Below, piece by piece: positions 6,521 through 13,820 of a stretch of 18,932 nt of DNA. How positions within the stretch are numbered: the first letter of the stretch is position 1; the number at the start of each line of letters is the position of its first letter. This DNA comes from Methanobacteriota archaeon (GTDB lineage: Archaea > Thermoplasmatota > Thermoplasmata > Methanomassiliicoccales > Methanomethylophilaceae). The stretch is from contig JAKQBQ010000171.1 of assembly GCA_029574055.1 (NCBI GenBank), positions 1 to 18,932 of the forward strand, given 5' to 3'. The notes beneath the pieces were generated by a model. The model worked only from the letters and a program-made list of their open reading frames with translations, was not told the origin of the DNA and ran no database searches. Both the position numbers and the translations under genes were made by a program.

Positions 6521-7753
6521 TCACTCTTCAAAGAGGCGCTCAAGCATCCAATTTGAATCGAATACCTGGATGTCCTCGTATCCCTGCCCATCTGATACGA
6601 AAGCTATCGGTTTGCCTATAGTATGCGCGATAGAGAGCGCTGCGCCGCCTTTTGCGTCTGTGTCTATCTTTGTGAGAACGATGGCATCAATACCGATCGC
6701 CGCGTCGAACACCTTCGCCTGCTCAATGGCATCGTTCCCCGCCAGGGCATCTCCGACGAACACCTTCAGCGCGGGCTTCGAGATCCTGGCTATCTTCTTC
6801 ATCTCATCGATGAGGTTGCTGTTTGTCTGCATGCGGCCCGCCGTGTCCAATAGGACGAAGTCCTTCTTTTTGGATCTGGCGTGCTCGATGGCATCAAACG
6901 CGACAGCAGACGGGTCGGCGTCCTGCCCTTGTTTGACGATCTTGACCCCAAGCCTCTCGGCGTGGATGCTGAGCTGCTCTATCGCCCCCGCTCTGAAAGT
7001 GTCGCAGGCTGCGATCACCACGCTTTTTCCGTCATCGGACAGTCTCTTTGCTATCTTTGCGATGGTCGTCGTCTTCCCTGTCCCGTTTATGCCGACGAAC
7101 ATCATCACGGTGGGCCTCGATTGTTTCTCTGCCCACTCGTCGAAATTGAACTCGTTGACCCTGAGCACGCTCCTTACGGACTCCCTGACGGCGGTCTCGA
7201 CCACTTCTTCAAGGGTATACTGCCTCCCGTATTTCTTGTTCACAAGGTTGTCCCTTACTCCCAATATGATATCCTGCACTACCGGGTAAGCCACATCGGA
7301 CTCCAAAAGAACGACCTCCAGCTCATCCAGAAGGTCGTCGAGCGGGTCGTCTTTGATCTTCTTCCCGGTGCCGCCGACCATGCTGTCGACCCCCCTGCTC
7401 TCTTTCGGCTTCTCTTTCGCAGCGGAAGGCTTCTGTTTGTTGCGTTTCAGCCATTCCTTCCTGGAGACCGGCGGCTCTTCTTCTTTGGGCTCCGGTTCGG
7501 GAGCCGGTTCCGGAGCTGCCCGTGGAGGATCTTTTGGTTTTTTGGGCGTTGGGGGAGCTACCTTTGGTTTTTTGGGTGCTGCGGGGGCAGCAGGTGCGGA
7601 GGGCGTTTCTTCGGGCTCCGGCTCCGGGATCTGTACGTCCTCTATCTCTTCCGGTTCCGCGGCCGGGGCATCCTCATAGAATGTCTCGGAATCCAACTTG
7701 GATGACGATTTGTTTAGAATATTCTTAAGTTTGGACTTCAGGGAATCGAACAT
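6521..7753 (-). CDS. ftsY: Signal recognition particle receptor FtsY
   Basis: SRP-GTPase that docks ribosome-SRP complexes at the membrane for co-translational insertion. 410 residues: an acidic, proline-rich A region (about 25-95) made of Pro-Glu and Ala-Pro runs, then the helical N domain (about 120-205) and GTPase G domain. G motifs are GINGTGKTT (221-229), DTFRAGA (251-257), DTAGR (303-307), TKID (361-364) and DGQGYEDI (388-395). The first residues MFDSLKSKLK could form an amphipathic membrane-targeting helix. It is the last gene of the rpl18a-pfdA-ftsY run, 7 nt after pfdA. Clustering of LX, prefoldin alpha and FtsY is a known archaeal arrangement. Confidence 0.97.
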   Translation of the reverse strand: MFDSLKSKLKNILNKSSSKLDSETFYEDAPAAEPEEIEDVQIPEPEPEETPSAPAAPAAPKKPKVAPPTPKKPKDPPRAAPEPAPEPEPKEEEPPVSRKEWLKRNKQKPSAAKEKPKESRGVDSMVGGTGKKIKDDPLDDLLDELEVVLLESDVAYPVVQDIILGVRDNLVNKKYGRQYTLEEVVETAVRESVRSVLRVNEFNFDEWAEKQSRPTVMMFVGINGTGKTTTIAKIAKRLSDDGKSVVIAACDTFRAGAIEQLSIHAERLGVKIVKQGQDADPSAVAFDAIEHARSKKKDFVLLDTAGRMQTNSNLIDEMKKIARISKPALKVFVGDALAGNDAIEQAKVFDAAIGIDAIVLTKIDTDAKGGAALSIAHTIGKPIAFVSDGQGYEDIQVFDSNWMLERLFEE

Positions 7754-7760
7754 ACAGGCA

Positions 7761-8192
7761 TCACTGTTCGAATTGCTGTCTGTATTGATATTCGTTCTGG
7801 ACCGCCGCTGTGAGCTCCGTCGCCATCCTCTCTATCTCATCGAGGGCGGCGATCGTCTCTTTCAGGGCTTTGGTGAGGTCTTTCGAGTTATTGTCCATGA
7901 ACGCGATGGCTTCGTCCAGATCCTTTTCTGCGGACAGCCTGTTCCCTATGCCGACTATCGCTTTCTTCTTCCCGGTGACCTTTGCGGGTACATAAGAGGA
8001 CGCTCCCACCGGGATGAGTATCTCATCGCCCTCGTTCGCTTCCACCAAGGCCTTGAACGACTCGCGCGCCCTGATGGTGTCTTCAAGTGAGACCTGGAGC
8101 AGCCTGACCTGACGGTTCAGAGCCTCTAGTTGGGCATTGTAGGCATCAAGGATGGCCAGTGCCTGACGAAGCTCGTCGTCTTCCATATTCAT
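7761..8192 (-). CDS. pfdA: Prefoldin subunit alpha
   Basis: Subunit of the hexameric prefoldin (GimC) chaperone that holds unfolded proteins for the thermosome. 143 residues, the usual size. Two long heptad-rich coiled-coil helices (about 5-50 and 95-140) flank a central beta-hairpin region (EILIPVGASSYVPAKVTGKKKAIVGIG split by turns), as in alpha-type prefoldins. The ATG at 8192 overlaps the rpl18a stop as ATGA (4 nt), pointing to translational coupling; a second in-frame ATG lies two codons later. Confidence 0.95.
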   Translation of the reverse strand: MNMEDDELRQALAILDAYNAQLEALNRQVRLLQVSLEDTIRARESFKALVEANEGDEILIPVGASSYVPAKVTGKKKAIVGIGNRLSAEKDLDEAIAFMDNNSKDLTKALKETIAALDEIERMATELTAAVQNEYQYRQQFEQ

Positions 8193-8413
8193 GCCCCGAT
8201 CTCGTATTTCACAACTTGGTTCGTGACCTGGTCGGGAGAGAGCTCAGTTATTTCTGTGATGTCGATGTCCCTTCTCTTGAGCCTGTGCTTGCTGCCGAGC
8301 AGGGATAACGTCTTCTCTCTGACCGCCGCTTCATCTTCAGCCGAGACCTCGATCGAGAAGGGCTGTCTTTTCCTGGGGTCAGCATATGAACCTACCACAC
8401 GGAATGCTTTCAT
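8189..8413 (-). CDS. rpl18a: Ribosomal protein L18Ae/LX (L20a)
   Basis: Archaeal large-subunit protein LX. 74 residues starting MKAFRVVGSYADP and carrying the family's central KHRLKRRDIDITEI segment. Short and moderately basic, as usual. It leads a coupled run with pfdA and ftsY. The TATA-like box at 8436-8443 lies 27 nt before its ATG, so it can be transcribed independently of priS, apparently without a leader. Confidence 0.93.
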   Translation of the reverse strand: MKAFRVVGSYADPRKRQPFSIEVSAEDEAAVREKTLSLLGSKHRLKRRDIDITEITELSPDQVTNQVVKYEIGA

Positions 8414-8435
8414 GATGTTCGTGAATTATAGTTGA

Positions 8436-8443
8436 TTAATAAA
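8436..8443 (-). promoter_or_regulatory. TATA-like box of rpl18a-pfdA-ftsY (leaderless spacing)
   Basis: Minus-strand TTTATTAA in the 51-nt gap between priS and rpl18a, about 27 nt before the rpl18a ATG at 8413. No ribosome-binding site precedes the ATG. Confidence 0.5.
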
Positions 8444-8464
8444 GGTTTGGTAAAGAAAGGAGGA

Positions 8465-9688
8465 TCAGAAGATCGATTCTTTTCTCTCGGAAAGGTAGCC
8501 ATGGTCGGCTACCCTTCTCCCGACAAGGAACACGGCGGCGAATTCGGGGACCTCTGTCTCCCCCGAAAGCGAGAAATGCTCCCCCCTGATGTCGAACTCG
8601 TAGTCTTTCTTCATCGTGATCTTCACGGGCTCATCCGAATAAGAAGAAGGAACGGCATCTTGAAGGGGGTCGAAGCCGGTGAGCTCGTCTCTTGAAATGG
8701 GGGTGACCCTCAGCCCGGTCTTGCCGTGGACGGTGCCGGGCAGGCGTATTATCCTCTTGATATCCGGGGTGACGGGTTTGTCCACCTCTCCGGCAAGGGA
8801 AGGCGCCACATCCTCTCCCATTATCTTGACCAGCATCTCCTGGGTATTCCTGTTCAGGGTGGCCATAGTATTCTTTTCGAAAAGCGATCTCCTTGAAGCC
8901 CTGACGTCATCCTGCATCTTCACTATGGTGCTTGTGACGGAGGACGATATGGAAGGGTATGCTTTCTTCAGCACCTTCGGGTCAAGGTCGCACACATCGT
9001 TCACAAGATCCATGAGCCCGTGCCTCATCCTCCTTCTCCACCCGCCCGCCTCCGGCGGGGGTATCAGGCGGTCCTTAGCAACGTTCGTCCGGTTTCCGGC
9101 GGGGGTCTTCATCTGCGATGTCGCCACTCTCTGGAAAGGGAACACCCAATCGATGTTCAGGCCTGAACAGGTTATGTAGTCGACAAGCTCCCTTCTCTCA
9201 TATGTGCCGAGAGTGAGCACTTCTTTGGACGGAATGTGCGCATGGTACCCCCTCCCGCCGGAGAAGACGATCTGCACCGTTCTGCTGTCAAAACCCAGGT
9301 CCGAGAAGAGGAACGAATCCGTGAGGTTGATCATCTCCTCCCTGATCCTCTCAAGCATCTCTGAGTAAGACATCTTGTCCGCGCCTTCGAGATGATCCGC
9401 GTCAAGATCGAAAATAAGATCGGCGCCAAGCCATTCCTTCTCCTCCATCGTCGGGGCGCTGGGTCTTCGATAGTATGCGGTGGAGTAGTAGCTGTGGCTG
9501 GGAACCTGCGCGATCATGAATTTGTCGAGTTCCTCGGGTGTCGGGAAGCCCATGTGCCTCTGCACCATCTGCTTGTCGAAGAACATGAAACCGAATTCCC
9601 TTTTGGTGAACCGATCCGGCATTATCGGACTGTTCTCTTTGTAATATTTCCTGAAAGCTTTCAGCAGGAAACGGGAATTGTTGTCCAT
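8465..9688 (-). CDS. priS: DNA primase small (catalytic) subunit PriS
   Basis: Catalytic subunit of the archaeal-eukaryotic primase, making primers for replication together with PriL. 407 residues. The N-terminal REFGFMFFD and VQRHMGF segments, the catalytic DLDAD at residues 94-98, SGGRGYHAHI at 143-152, and the late VTPDIKRIIRLPGTVHGKTGL region (conserved third acidic residue and basic nucleotide-binding residues) are all present. The cysteine cluster that usually forms a zinc knob between the DLDAD and SGGRGYH motifs is absent: that stretch has no Cys. Start ATG at 9688 fits a TATA-like palindrome at 9711-9720 with leaderless spacing. Confidence 0.95.
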   Translation of the reverse strand: MDNNSRFLLKAFRKYYKENSPIMPDRFTKREFGFMFFDKQMVQRHMGFPTPEELDKFMIAQVPSHSYYSTAYYRRPSAPTMEEKEWLGADLIFDLDADHLEGADKMSYSEMLERIREEMINLTDSFLFSDLGFDSRTVQIVFSGGRGYHAHIPSKEVLTLGTYERRELVDYITCSGLNIDWVFPFQRVATSQMKTPAGNRTNVAKDRLIPPPEAGGWRRRMRHGLMDLVNDVCDLDPKVLKKAYPSISSSVTSTIVKMQDDVRASRRSLFEKNTMATLNRNTQEMLVKIMGEDVAPSLAGEVDKPVTPDIKRIIRLPGTVHGKTGLRVTPISRDELTGFDPLQDAVPSSYSDEPVKITMKKDYEFDIRGEHFSLSGETEVPEFAAVFLVGRRVADHGYLSERKESIF

Positions 9689-9710
9689 GGCGTACTCGAA
9701 TCGGATATTG

Positions 9711-9720
9711 TATAATTATA
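9711..9720 (-). promoter_or_regulatory. TATA-like box of priS (leaderless spacing)
   Basis: TATAATTATA, itself a perfect palindrome, centred about 27 nt before the priS ATG at 9688. Because it is symmetric it could also direct transcription to the right, across the hairpin at 9727-9765. Confidence 0.5.
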
Positions 9721-9726
9721 TTGTCC

Positions 9727-9765
9727 GACGGATCGCTGCCCGTGGGGACGCAGCCGCGGTCCGTC
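9727..9765. other. Strong hairpin in the priS/adhesin divergent gap
   Basis: GACGGATCGC (9727-9736) pairs with GCGGTCCGTC (9756-9765) through 10 bp including one G-U, with a further TGC/GCA pairing after a 3-nt bulge, and a G-rich loop CCGTGGGGAC. It is GC-rich in an otherwise AT-rich gap and directly follows the symmetric TATA-like box. It could be a small structured RNA, a leader element or an operator; nothing identifies it. Confidence 0.4.
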
Positions 9766-9812
9766 AGATATTCCGCAGGGCAGCACGTTTGCCCGAAAAA
9801 AGATACAAACAG

Positions 9813-9831
9813 ATATAAATCAATATATATC
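9813..9831 (+). promoter_or_regulatory. Probable promoter of the adhesin gene
   Basis: Two TATA-like boxes, ATATAAAT (9813-9820) and a run of alternating A/T (about 9823-9830), precede the adhesin gene. Either would give a leader of roughly 20-35 nt carrying the AAGGA at 9861-9865. Confidence 0.45.
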
Positions 9832-9874
9832 GAACAAATAGTAGCGGGGACAGCCCCAAAAAGGATTGAAAAAC

Positions 9875-12817
9875 ATGATCGCCCGAAAAAAGCCCACTAC
9901 GCGCAGCGTTCTTCTGATTCTCTCTGTTATGTTGGTCGTTCTGACGGCCCTTCTGCTTGTGAGCTTTTCGCCGGCAGACCAAAACGACACAGTGTCAGCG
10001 GACGAATTGACATTCACCGGGACCACCTGGGCAGATCTGGACTCCTTCATCGGGACCGCCAACCCGGGCGATACAGTGGTGATCACCGGCGACATAACAG
10101 CGGCCGCCGGGGATCCGGCGATATACATCGATAAGCAGCTGACCATCCGCGGCGCTACAGGCAATGAGAAACTCATCTATGCGCAGCCCGACCGCCACTT
10201 TTCATTGAGCACGGGCGCCGACTTGACCCTGACCAACATCATCCTGCAAGGCAACGACACCGGCGGCGGGATATACGTCGCAGACGCGGTGCTCACCGTC
10301 GGCGGGGGAGCAGTCATTCAAAATTGTTTCAGCGCCAACAACGGCGGCGGGATACGGGGCGTCAACGATTCGTACATCTATGTCGATGGCGGCCAGATAA
10401 TCAACAACGCTGCCACAGGCAACGGCGGCGGCATATGTCACAGCGGTACTACGGGCGTGGTCAATGTATACGGTGATTCTAAGATATCCTATAACTCCGC
10501 AGGCAATGCCGGTGGCGGCATTTATTGCGACACGACAGGCTCTATCATAAGGAAAGCGGGGACTATAGCGGATGGTCCGCGCAGCACAGGCAGGATCAAT
10601 GTGTACGGGGATGCAGAGATATCCTACAATGAGGCCGTTTACCAAGGCGGCGGCATTTATTTCGGCGGACAGGCGAGCGTGACCGTATTCGGGAACGCGG
10701 TCATCATGGAGAACAGTTCATTTCTCGGCGGCGGCATCCTGAACGATTCCAGAGGCGGCTCGGTGGAAGTGTACGGCGATGCCGTCATATCCAATAATGA
10801 TGCCGCAGGCAACGGCGGCGGCATACAAAACAACAGCGGTACGGTCGAGGTCTACGACAATGCTAAAATATTCCAAAACACAGCGGCCGACGGCGCAGGG
10901 ATATACAACAACAGTACGGGCAGGATCGATATCTACGGCGATGCTGCTGTAGCCGAGAACATTGCGACCAACGGCGCAGGGATATTCAACAACAGTACCG
11001 GCAACATCGTAGTGTCGGACCGCGCCGTCTTATCCAACAACGATGCCACAGGCAACGGCGGCGGTCTGTTCAACAACAGTGCGGGCCAGTTCGATATTTT
11101 AGGCGATGCTGCCGTGACCGGGAACACAGCGGTCGACGGTGCGGGGATATACAACAACAGTACGGGCAACATCGTAGTGTCAGACAATGTGGTCATATCC
11201 AACAACACCGCCGCAGGCAACGGCGGCGGCATATATGCGGCGGATTATGGCAGCTTGTATGTTTACGATGTTTCCTTCATAGACAACAGCGCAGCGAAGA
11301 TGGGGAAGAGGACATCAGACGCGAACGCCCTCATCTATGCTGCAAACATACACGCCACGATCTGGACGCTGGCACATCCCAATGCGCCGCAGAATGCGCA
11401 GGGGTACAACAACTATGATATCAACAACATATTCCTTTCTGTGACGTACGACGGCAACGGCAGCGATGACGATAGCGACGCGCCGTTCGACCCGAACGCA
11501 TACTCTTCGGGCAATACAGCCACCGTGCTCGACCAAGGCGCGCTGGTCAAAACGGGTTATCTATTCGAAGGTTGGGCTAGGACGGCAACGGCAACGGCAG
11601 CGGAGTTCTCGTACGATTCGACCCTGAACACGATCTCCCCCTCCTCATTCACCATATTTGACAATGCAGTGTTGTATGCAGTGTGGGTACAGGATCCAAG
11701 CTACGTGCCGGATAACGTTTTGACCCTGAGGGTATCCGGGCCCGGAAGCATAGAGCTTGACTATGGGGGCAACACCTTTGCCGTCACCACCACCGCTCAG
11801 TACAGCATATCTCCGGGCACGCCGGTGACCGTGACCGCTGTCCTGAACAGCTCGGAGTTTGTAAGATGGACGATCAACAGCAGCGCCGCACCGAACCCAT
11901 TCTCTACGTCTGCTGACACGAACGCATTCAACATGGCCGGCGATTATGATCTGACCGCCGTGTTCAAAATAAACTCGCTGCCCCCGTCGGATGGCACATA
12001 TTACATCACGGCAACCTCTGATGCCGGTTCCACAATATCTCCGAGCGGGGTTGTCGCGGTGCCGAAGGGAGCGGACAAGACGTTCACATTCTCGGCCAAG
12101 AACGGATACTACGTTTCGGCGGTCATAGTGGATGGGAAGTCGCTGTCCATCGGACAGATCGATGCCGGCTCATACACGTTCATGGATGTCAACATGAACC
12201 ATACCATCGAAGTAAGGAGCATTGCCGGAACGAGAGGAGACCTCATTTTGAAGATCGAGGTCATGACAGGCGAAGGATACGCAGAATACAGCATCAACGG
12301 AAGCCTTTACACCAAATACACAGGGGTCGTCGGTCTGCCGGACTTTGCTGACATCGGGGTCAAAGCATACGCCGGCGAGGGGTTCGAGTTCGAGAAGTGG
12401 GTGACCCCCGCCGTTTTGACAACTCCCGAGATCTTCTTCGAAGACAACGGGGCATCTCTGAATCTGGAACTGTACTTCTCAGACAGCGGTTCCGGCGCAG
12501 GGTCGGACGACGGATGGATATGGTGGGTGGTCGCCCTTATTCTGGTACTGTTGCTTGCGGGAACGTTCCTATGGCTGTTCTTCTTCTACAGAAGGTACTA
12601 CGACGTCATCAAGACGGATGTGAAGATAGAAGGCGCGGACAGGGTACATAGGAAGTCCGAGTACCGGTTCAAAGCAGAGGGGGCCACGGGAACAGCGTTC
12701 TACCGCATAGGAGAGGATGACGATGCGGTATGGAAACAGATCCTCCCCGGTCCCGACGGCGAATACGCTATCCCAAGAGGAGAGATCACGGACAAGGTCA
12801 CCATCGAGTTCCGCTGA
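9875..12817 (+). CDS. Large adhesin-like surface protein with Pmp-type and InlB-type repeats
   Basis: 980 residues, probably exported and membrane anchored. A basic N-terminus and hydrophobic segment (about residues 11-33) form a signal peptide or anchor. About residues 129-455 hold twelve repeats built on G-G/A-G-I/L followed by N-N-S-T-G-like loops and V-Y-G-D-A strands, typical of beta-helix Pmp/autotransporter-like adhesins. An InlB B-type (Flg_new) repeat follows (about 521-605: VTYDGNG to GYLFEGWA to LYAVW), then further beta domains. A transmembrane helix (about 880-904, WIWWVVALILVLLLAGTFLW) is followed by FFFYRRYY and a 75-residue C-terminal domain that resembles an Ig-like module. 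The ATG is chosen because AAGGA ends 9 nt before it; a TTG at 9866 is in frame. It probably binds host or microbial surfaces in a gut setting (inference). Confidence 0.85.
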   Translation: MIARKKPTTRSVLLILSVMLVVLTALLLVSFSPADQNDTVSADELTFTGTTWADLDSFIGTANPGDTVVITGDITAAAGDPAIYIDKQLTIRGATGNEKLIYAQPDRHFSLSTGADLTLTNIILQGNDTGGGIYVADAVLTVGGGAVIQNCFSANNGGGIRGVNDSYIYVDGGQIINNAATGNGGGICHSGTTGVVNVYGDSKISYNSAGNAGGGIYCDTTGSIIRKAGTIADGPRSTGRINVYGDAEISYNEAVYQGGGIYFGGQASVTVFGNAVIMENSSFLGGGILNDSRGGSVEVYGDAVISNNDAAGNGGGIQNNSGTVEVYDNAKIFQNTAADGAGIYNNSTGRIDIYGDAAVAENIATNGAGIFNNSTGNIVVSDRAVLSNNDATGNGGGLFNNSAGQFDILGDAAVTGNTAVDGAGIYNNSTGNIVVSDNVVISNNTAAGNGGGIYAADYGSLYVYDVSFIDNSAAKMGKRTSDANALIYAANIHATIWTLAHPNAPQNAQGYNNYDINNIFLSVTYDGNGSDDDSDAPFDPNAYSSGNTATVLDQGALVKTGYLFEGWARTATATAAEFSYDSTLNTISPSSFTIFDNAVLYAVWVQDPSYVPDNVLTLRVSGPGSIELDYGGNTFAVTTTAQYSISPGTPVTVTAVLNSSEFVRWTINSSAAPNPFSTSADTNAFNMAGDYDLTAVFKINSLPPSDGTYYITATSDAGSTISPSGVVAVPKGADKTFTFSAKNGYYVSAVIVDGKSLSIGQIDAGSYTFMDVNMNHTIEVRSIAGTRGDLILKIEVMTGEGYAEYSINGSLYTKYTGVVGLPDFADIGVKAYAGEGFEFEKWVTPAVLTTPEIFFEDNGASLNLELYFSDSGSGAGSDDGWIWWVVALILVLLLAGTFLWLFFFYRRYYDVIKTDVKIEGADRVHRKSEYRFKAEGATGTAFYRIGEDDDAVWKQILPGPDGEYAIPRGEITDKVTIEFR

Positions 12818-12828
12818 AAGGCCTTGAT

Positions 12829-12874
12829 GCCCCCGTCCCTGAAAGAAGCGGGGGCGCCCCTTCATTCAAGGGCG
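12829..12874 (+). terminator. Double hairpin after the adhesin gene
   Basis: GCCCCCG (12829-12835) pairs with CGGGGGC (12849-12855). Immediately after it CGCCCCTT (12855-12862) can pair with AAGGGCG (12868-12874) with one bulged C. The pair lies 12 nt after the adhesin stop and before the TatD promoter. No T-run follows, so it may act as RNA stabiliser rather than a classical terminator. Confidence 0.45.
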
Positions 12875-12913
12875 GGCAGGAGGGCGGCAGCTGCACGCGT
12901 ATCGAGAAAAAGG

Positions 12914-12919
12914 TTTATT
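12914..12919 (+). promoter_or_regulatory. TATA-like box of the TatD-like gene (leaderless spacing)
   Basis: TTTATT centred about 25 nt before the ATG at 12941, supporting that ATG over an upstream in-frame ATG at 12824, which would lie inside the double hairpin. Confidence 0.45.
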
Positions 12920-12940
12920 CCAAGCCGACGCTTTAACGCC

Positions 12941-13780
12941 ATGGCCGAAAAAGTCCCCGTTTATGACAACCACGTCCACATGGACCCCGCAGGCAGGAAC
13001 GTGGACGCCTTGAAGGAGTTCGAGGCGGCAGGCGGCACCGGGATCACTCTCGTGACCCTGCCCTACAGGCAGGTTCGGATCGCCAAAGGGGAGGACTTTT
13101 CGAGGTCTTATGATATCGCATTCTCTCTTGCAGAGAAGGCAAGGATCTCTACAGAACTGGAGATCAACATCGCAGTCGGCCCATATCCGGTGCTCATACT
13201 GCCTCTCTCCGAACACTACGGCCTTGAAAAAGCGGAAGAGATCATGAACGAAGGCATGGACGAGGCCGCAAAGCTGGTCGCCGAGGGGAAGGCATGTGCG
13301 ATAGGCGAGATAGGCAGGCCGCATTTTGATGTTCCGAAGGACATTTGGGAAGTTTCGAACAGGATATTGCTCAGAGGGATGGAGCACGCAAAAGAGCTGG
13401 ACTGCCCGGTGATAATACACAGCGAATCCGGGACGACGGAAACTAACCGCTCGCTTGCAAGCATCGCAAGAACCGCCGGCCTCGATCCCGGGCTGGTGGT
13501 GAAGCATTCGTCGCCCCCCTTCGTAACGGACGGAGAGACGTTCGGGGTCATGCCGTCGATCCCGGCTTCGAAGAAGAACATCTCCGAGGCGTTGGAAAAA
13601 GGGACAACGAGATTCATGCTGGAGACCGATTATATAGACGATCCCGAAAGGCCTGGCACAGTGATGTCCATCACCACAGTCCCTAACAAAATAAAAACGC
13701 TTCTCGCCTCGGGGAAGCTCAGCCTTGACGATGTGGATAGGATATGCAGAGAGATCCCGAACAGCCTTTACCACCGCTGA
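12941..13780 (+). CDS. TatD-like metal-dependent hydrolase (TIM barrel)
   Basis: 279 residues from ATG 12941. Amidohydrolase-type metal sites are visible: YDNHVHMDP near the N-terminus (HxH), GEIGRPHFDV (conserved Glu and His), VIIHSESG (His), VKHSSPP, and ETDYIDDPERPG (final Asp). This matches the archaeal TatD-related family of predicted metal-dependent hydrolases (COG1099-like); bacterial TatD relatives are 3'-5' exonucleases, but the archaeal branch has no settled substrate. The MBL-fold gene follows 40 nt later on the same strand and may be co-transcribed. Confidence 0.88.
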   Translation: MAEKVPVYDNHVHMDPAGRNVDALKEFEAAGGTGITLVTLPYRQVRIAKGEDFSRSYDIAFSLAEKARISTELEINIAVGPYPVLILPLSEHYGLEKAEEIMNEGMDEAAKLVAEGKACAIGEIGRPHFDVPKDIWEVSNRILLRGMEHAKELDCPVIIHSESGTTETNRSLASIARTAGLDPGLVVKHSSPPFVTDGETFGVMPSIPASKKNISEALEKGTTRFMLETDYIDDPERPGTVMSITTVPNKIKTLLASGKLSLDDVDRICREIPNSLYHR

Positions 13781-13820
13781 AACATTATTCAACTCAAAGG
13801 CGATACGGAAGGCGAACGAC

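Noticed and set aside
6881..7705. Long plus-strand ORF opposite ftsY and pfdA boundary
   Set aside because: It is the antisense shadow of ftsY; its Pro/Gly/Phe-rich protein simply mirrors the Pro-Glu repeat region.
10202..11232. Minus-strand ORFs across the adhesin repeats
   Set aside because: Repetitive low-complexity products created by the repeat structure of the plus-strand gene.
10261..11240. The repeated GGCGGCGGCATAT units as a CRISPR or tandem non-coding array
   Set aside because: Units are irregular, in frame, and encode a beta-helix repeat of a surface protein; no spacer pattern exists.
13725..13820. Upstream extended start of the MBL-fold gene
   Set aside because: It overlaps the 3' end of the TatD-like gene in another frame and the extra residues do not match the family N-terminus.
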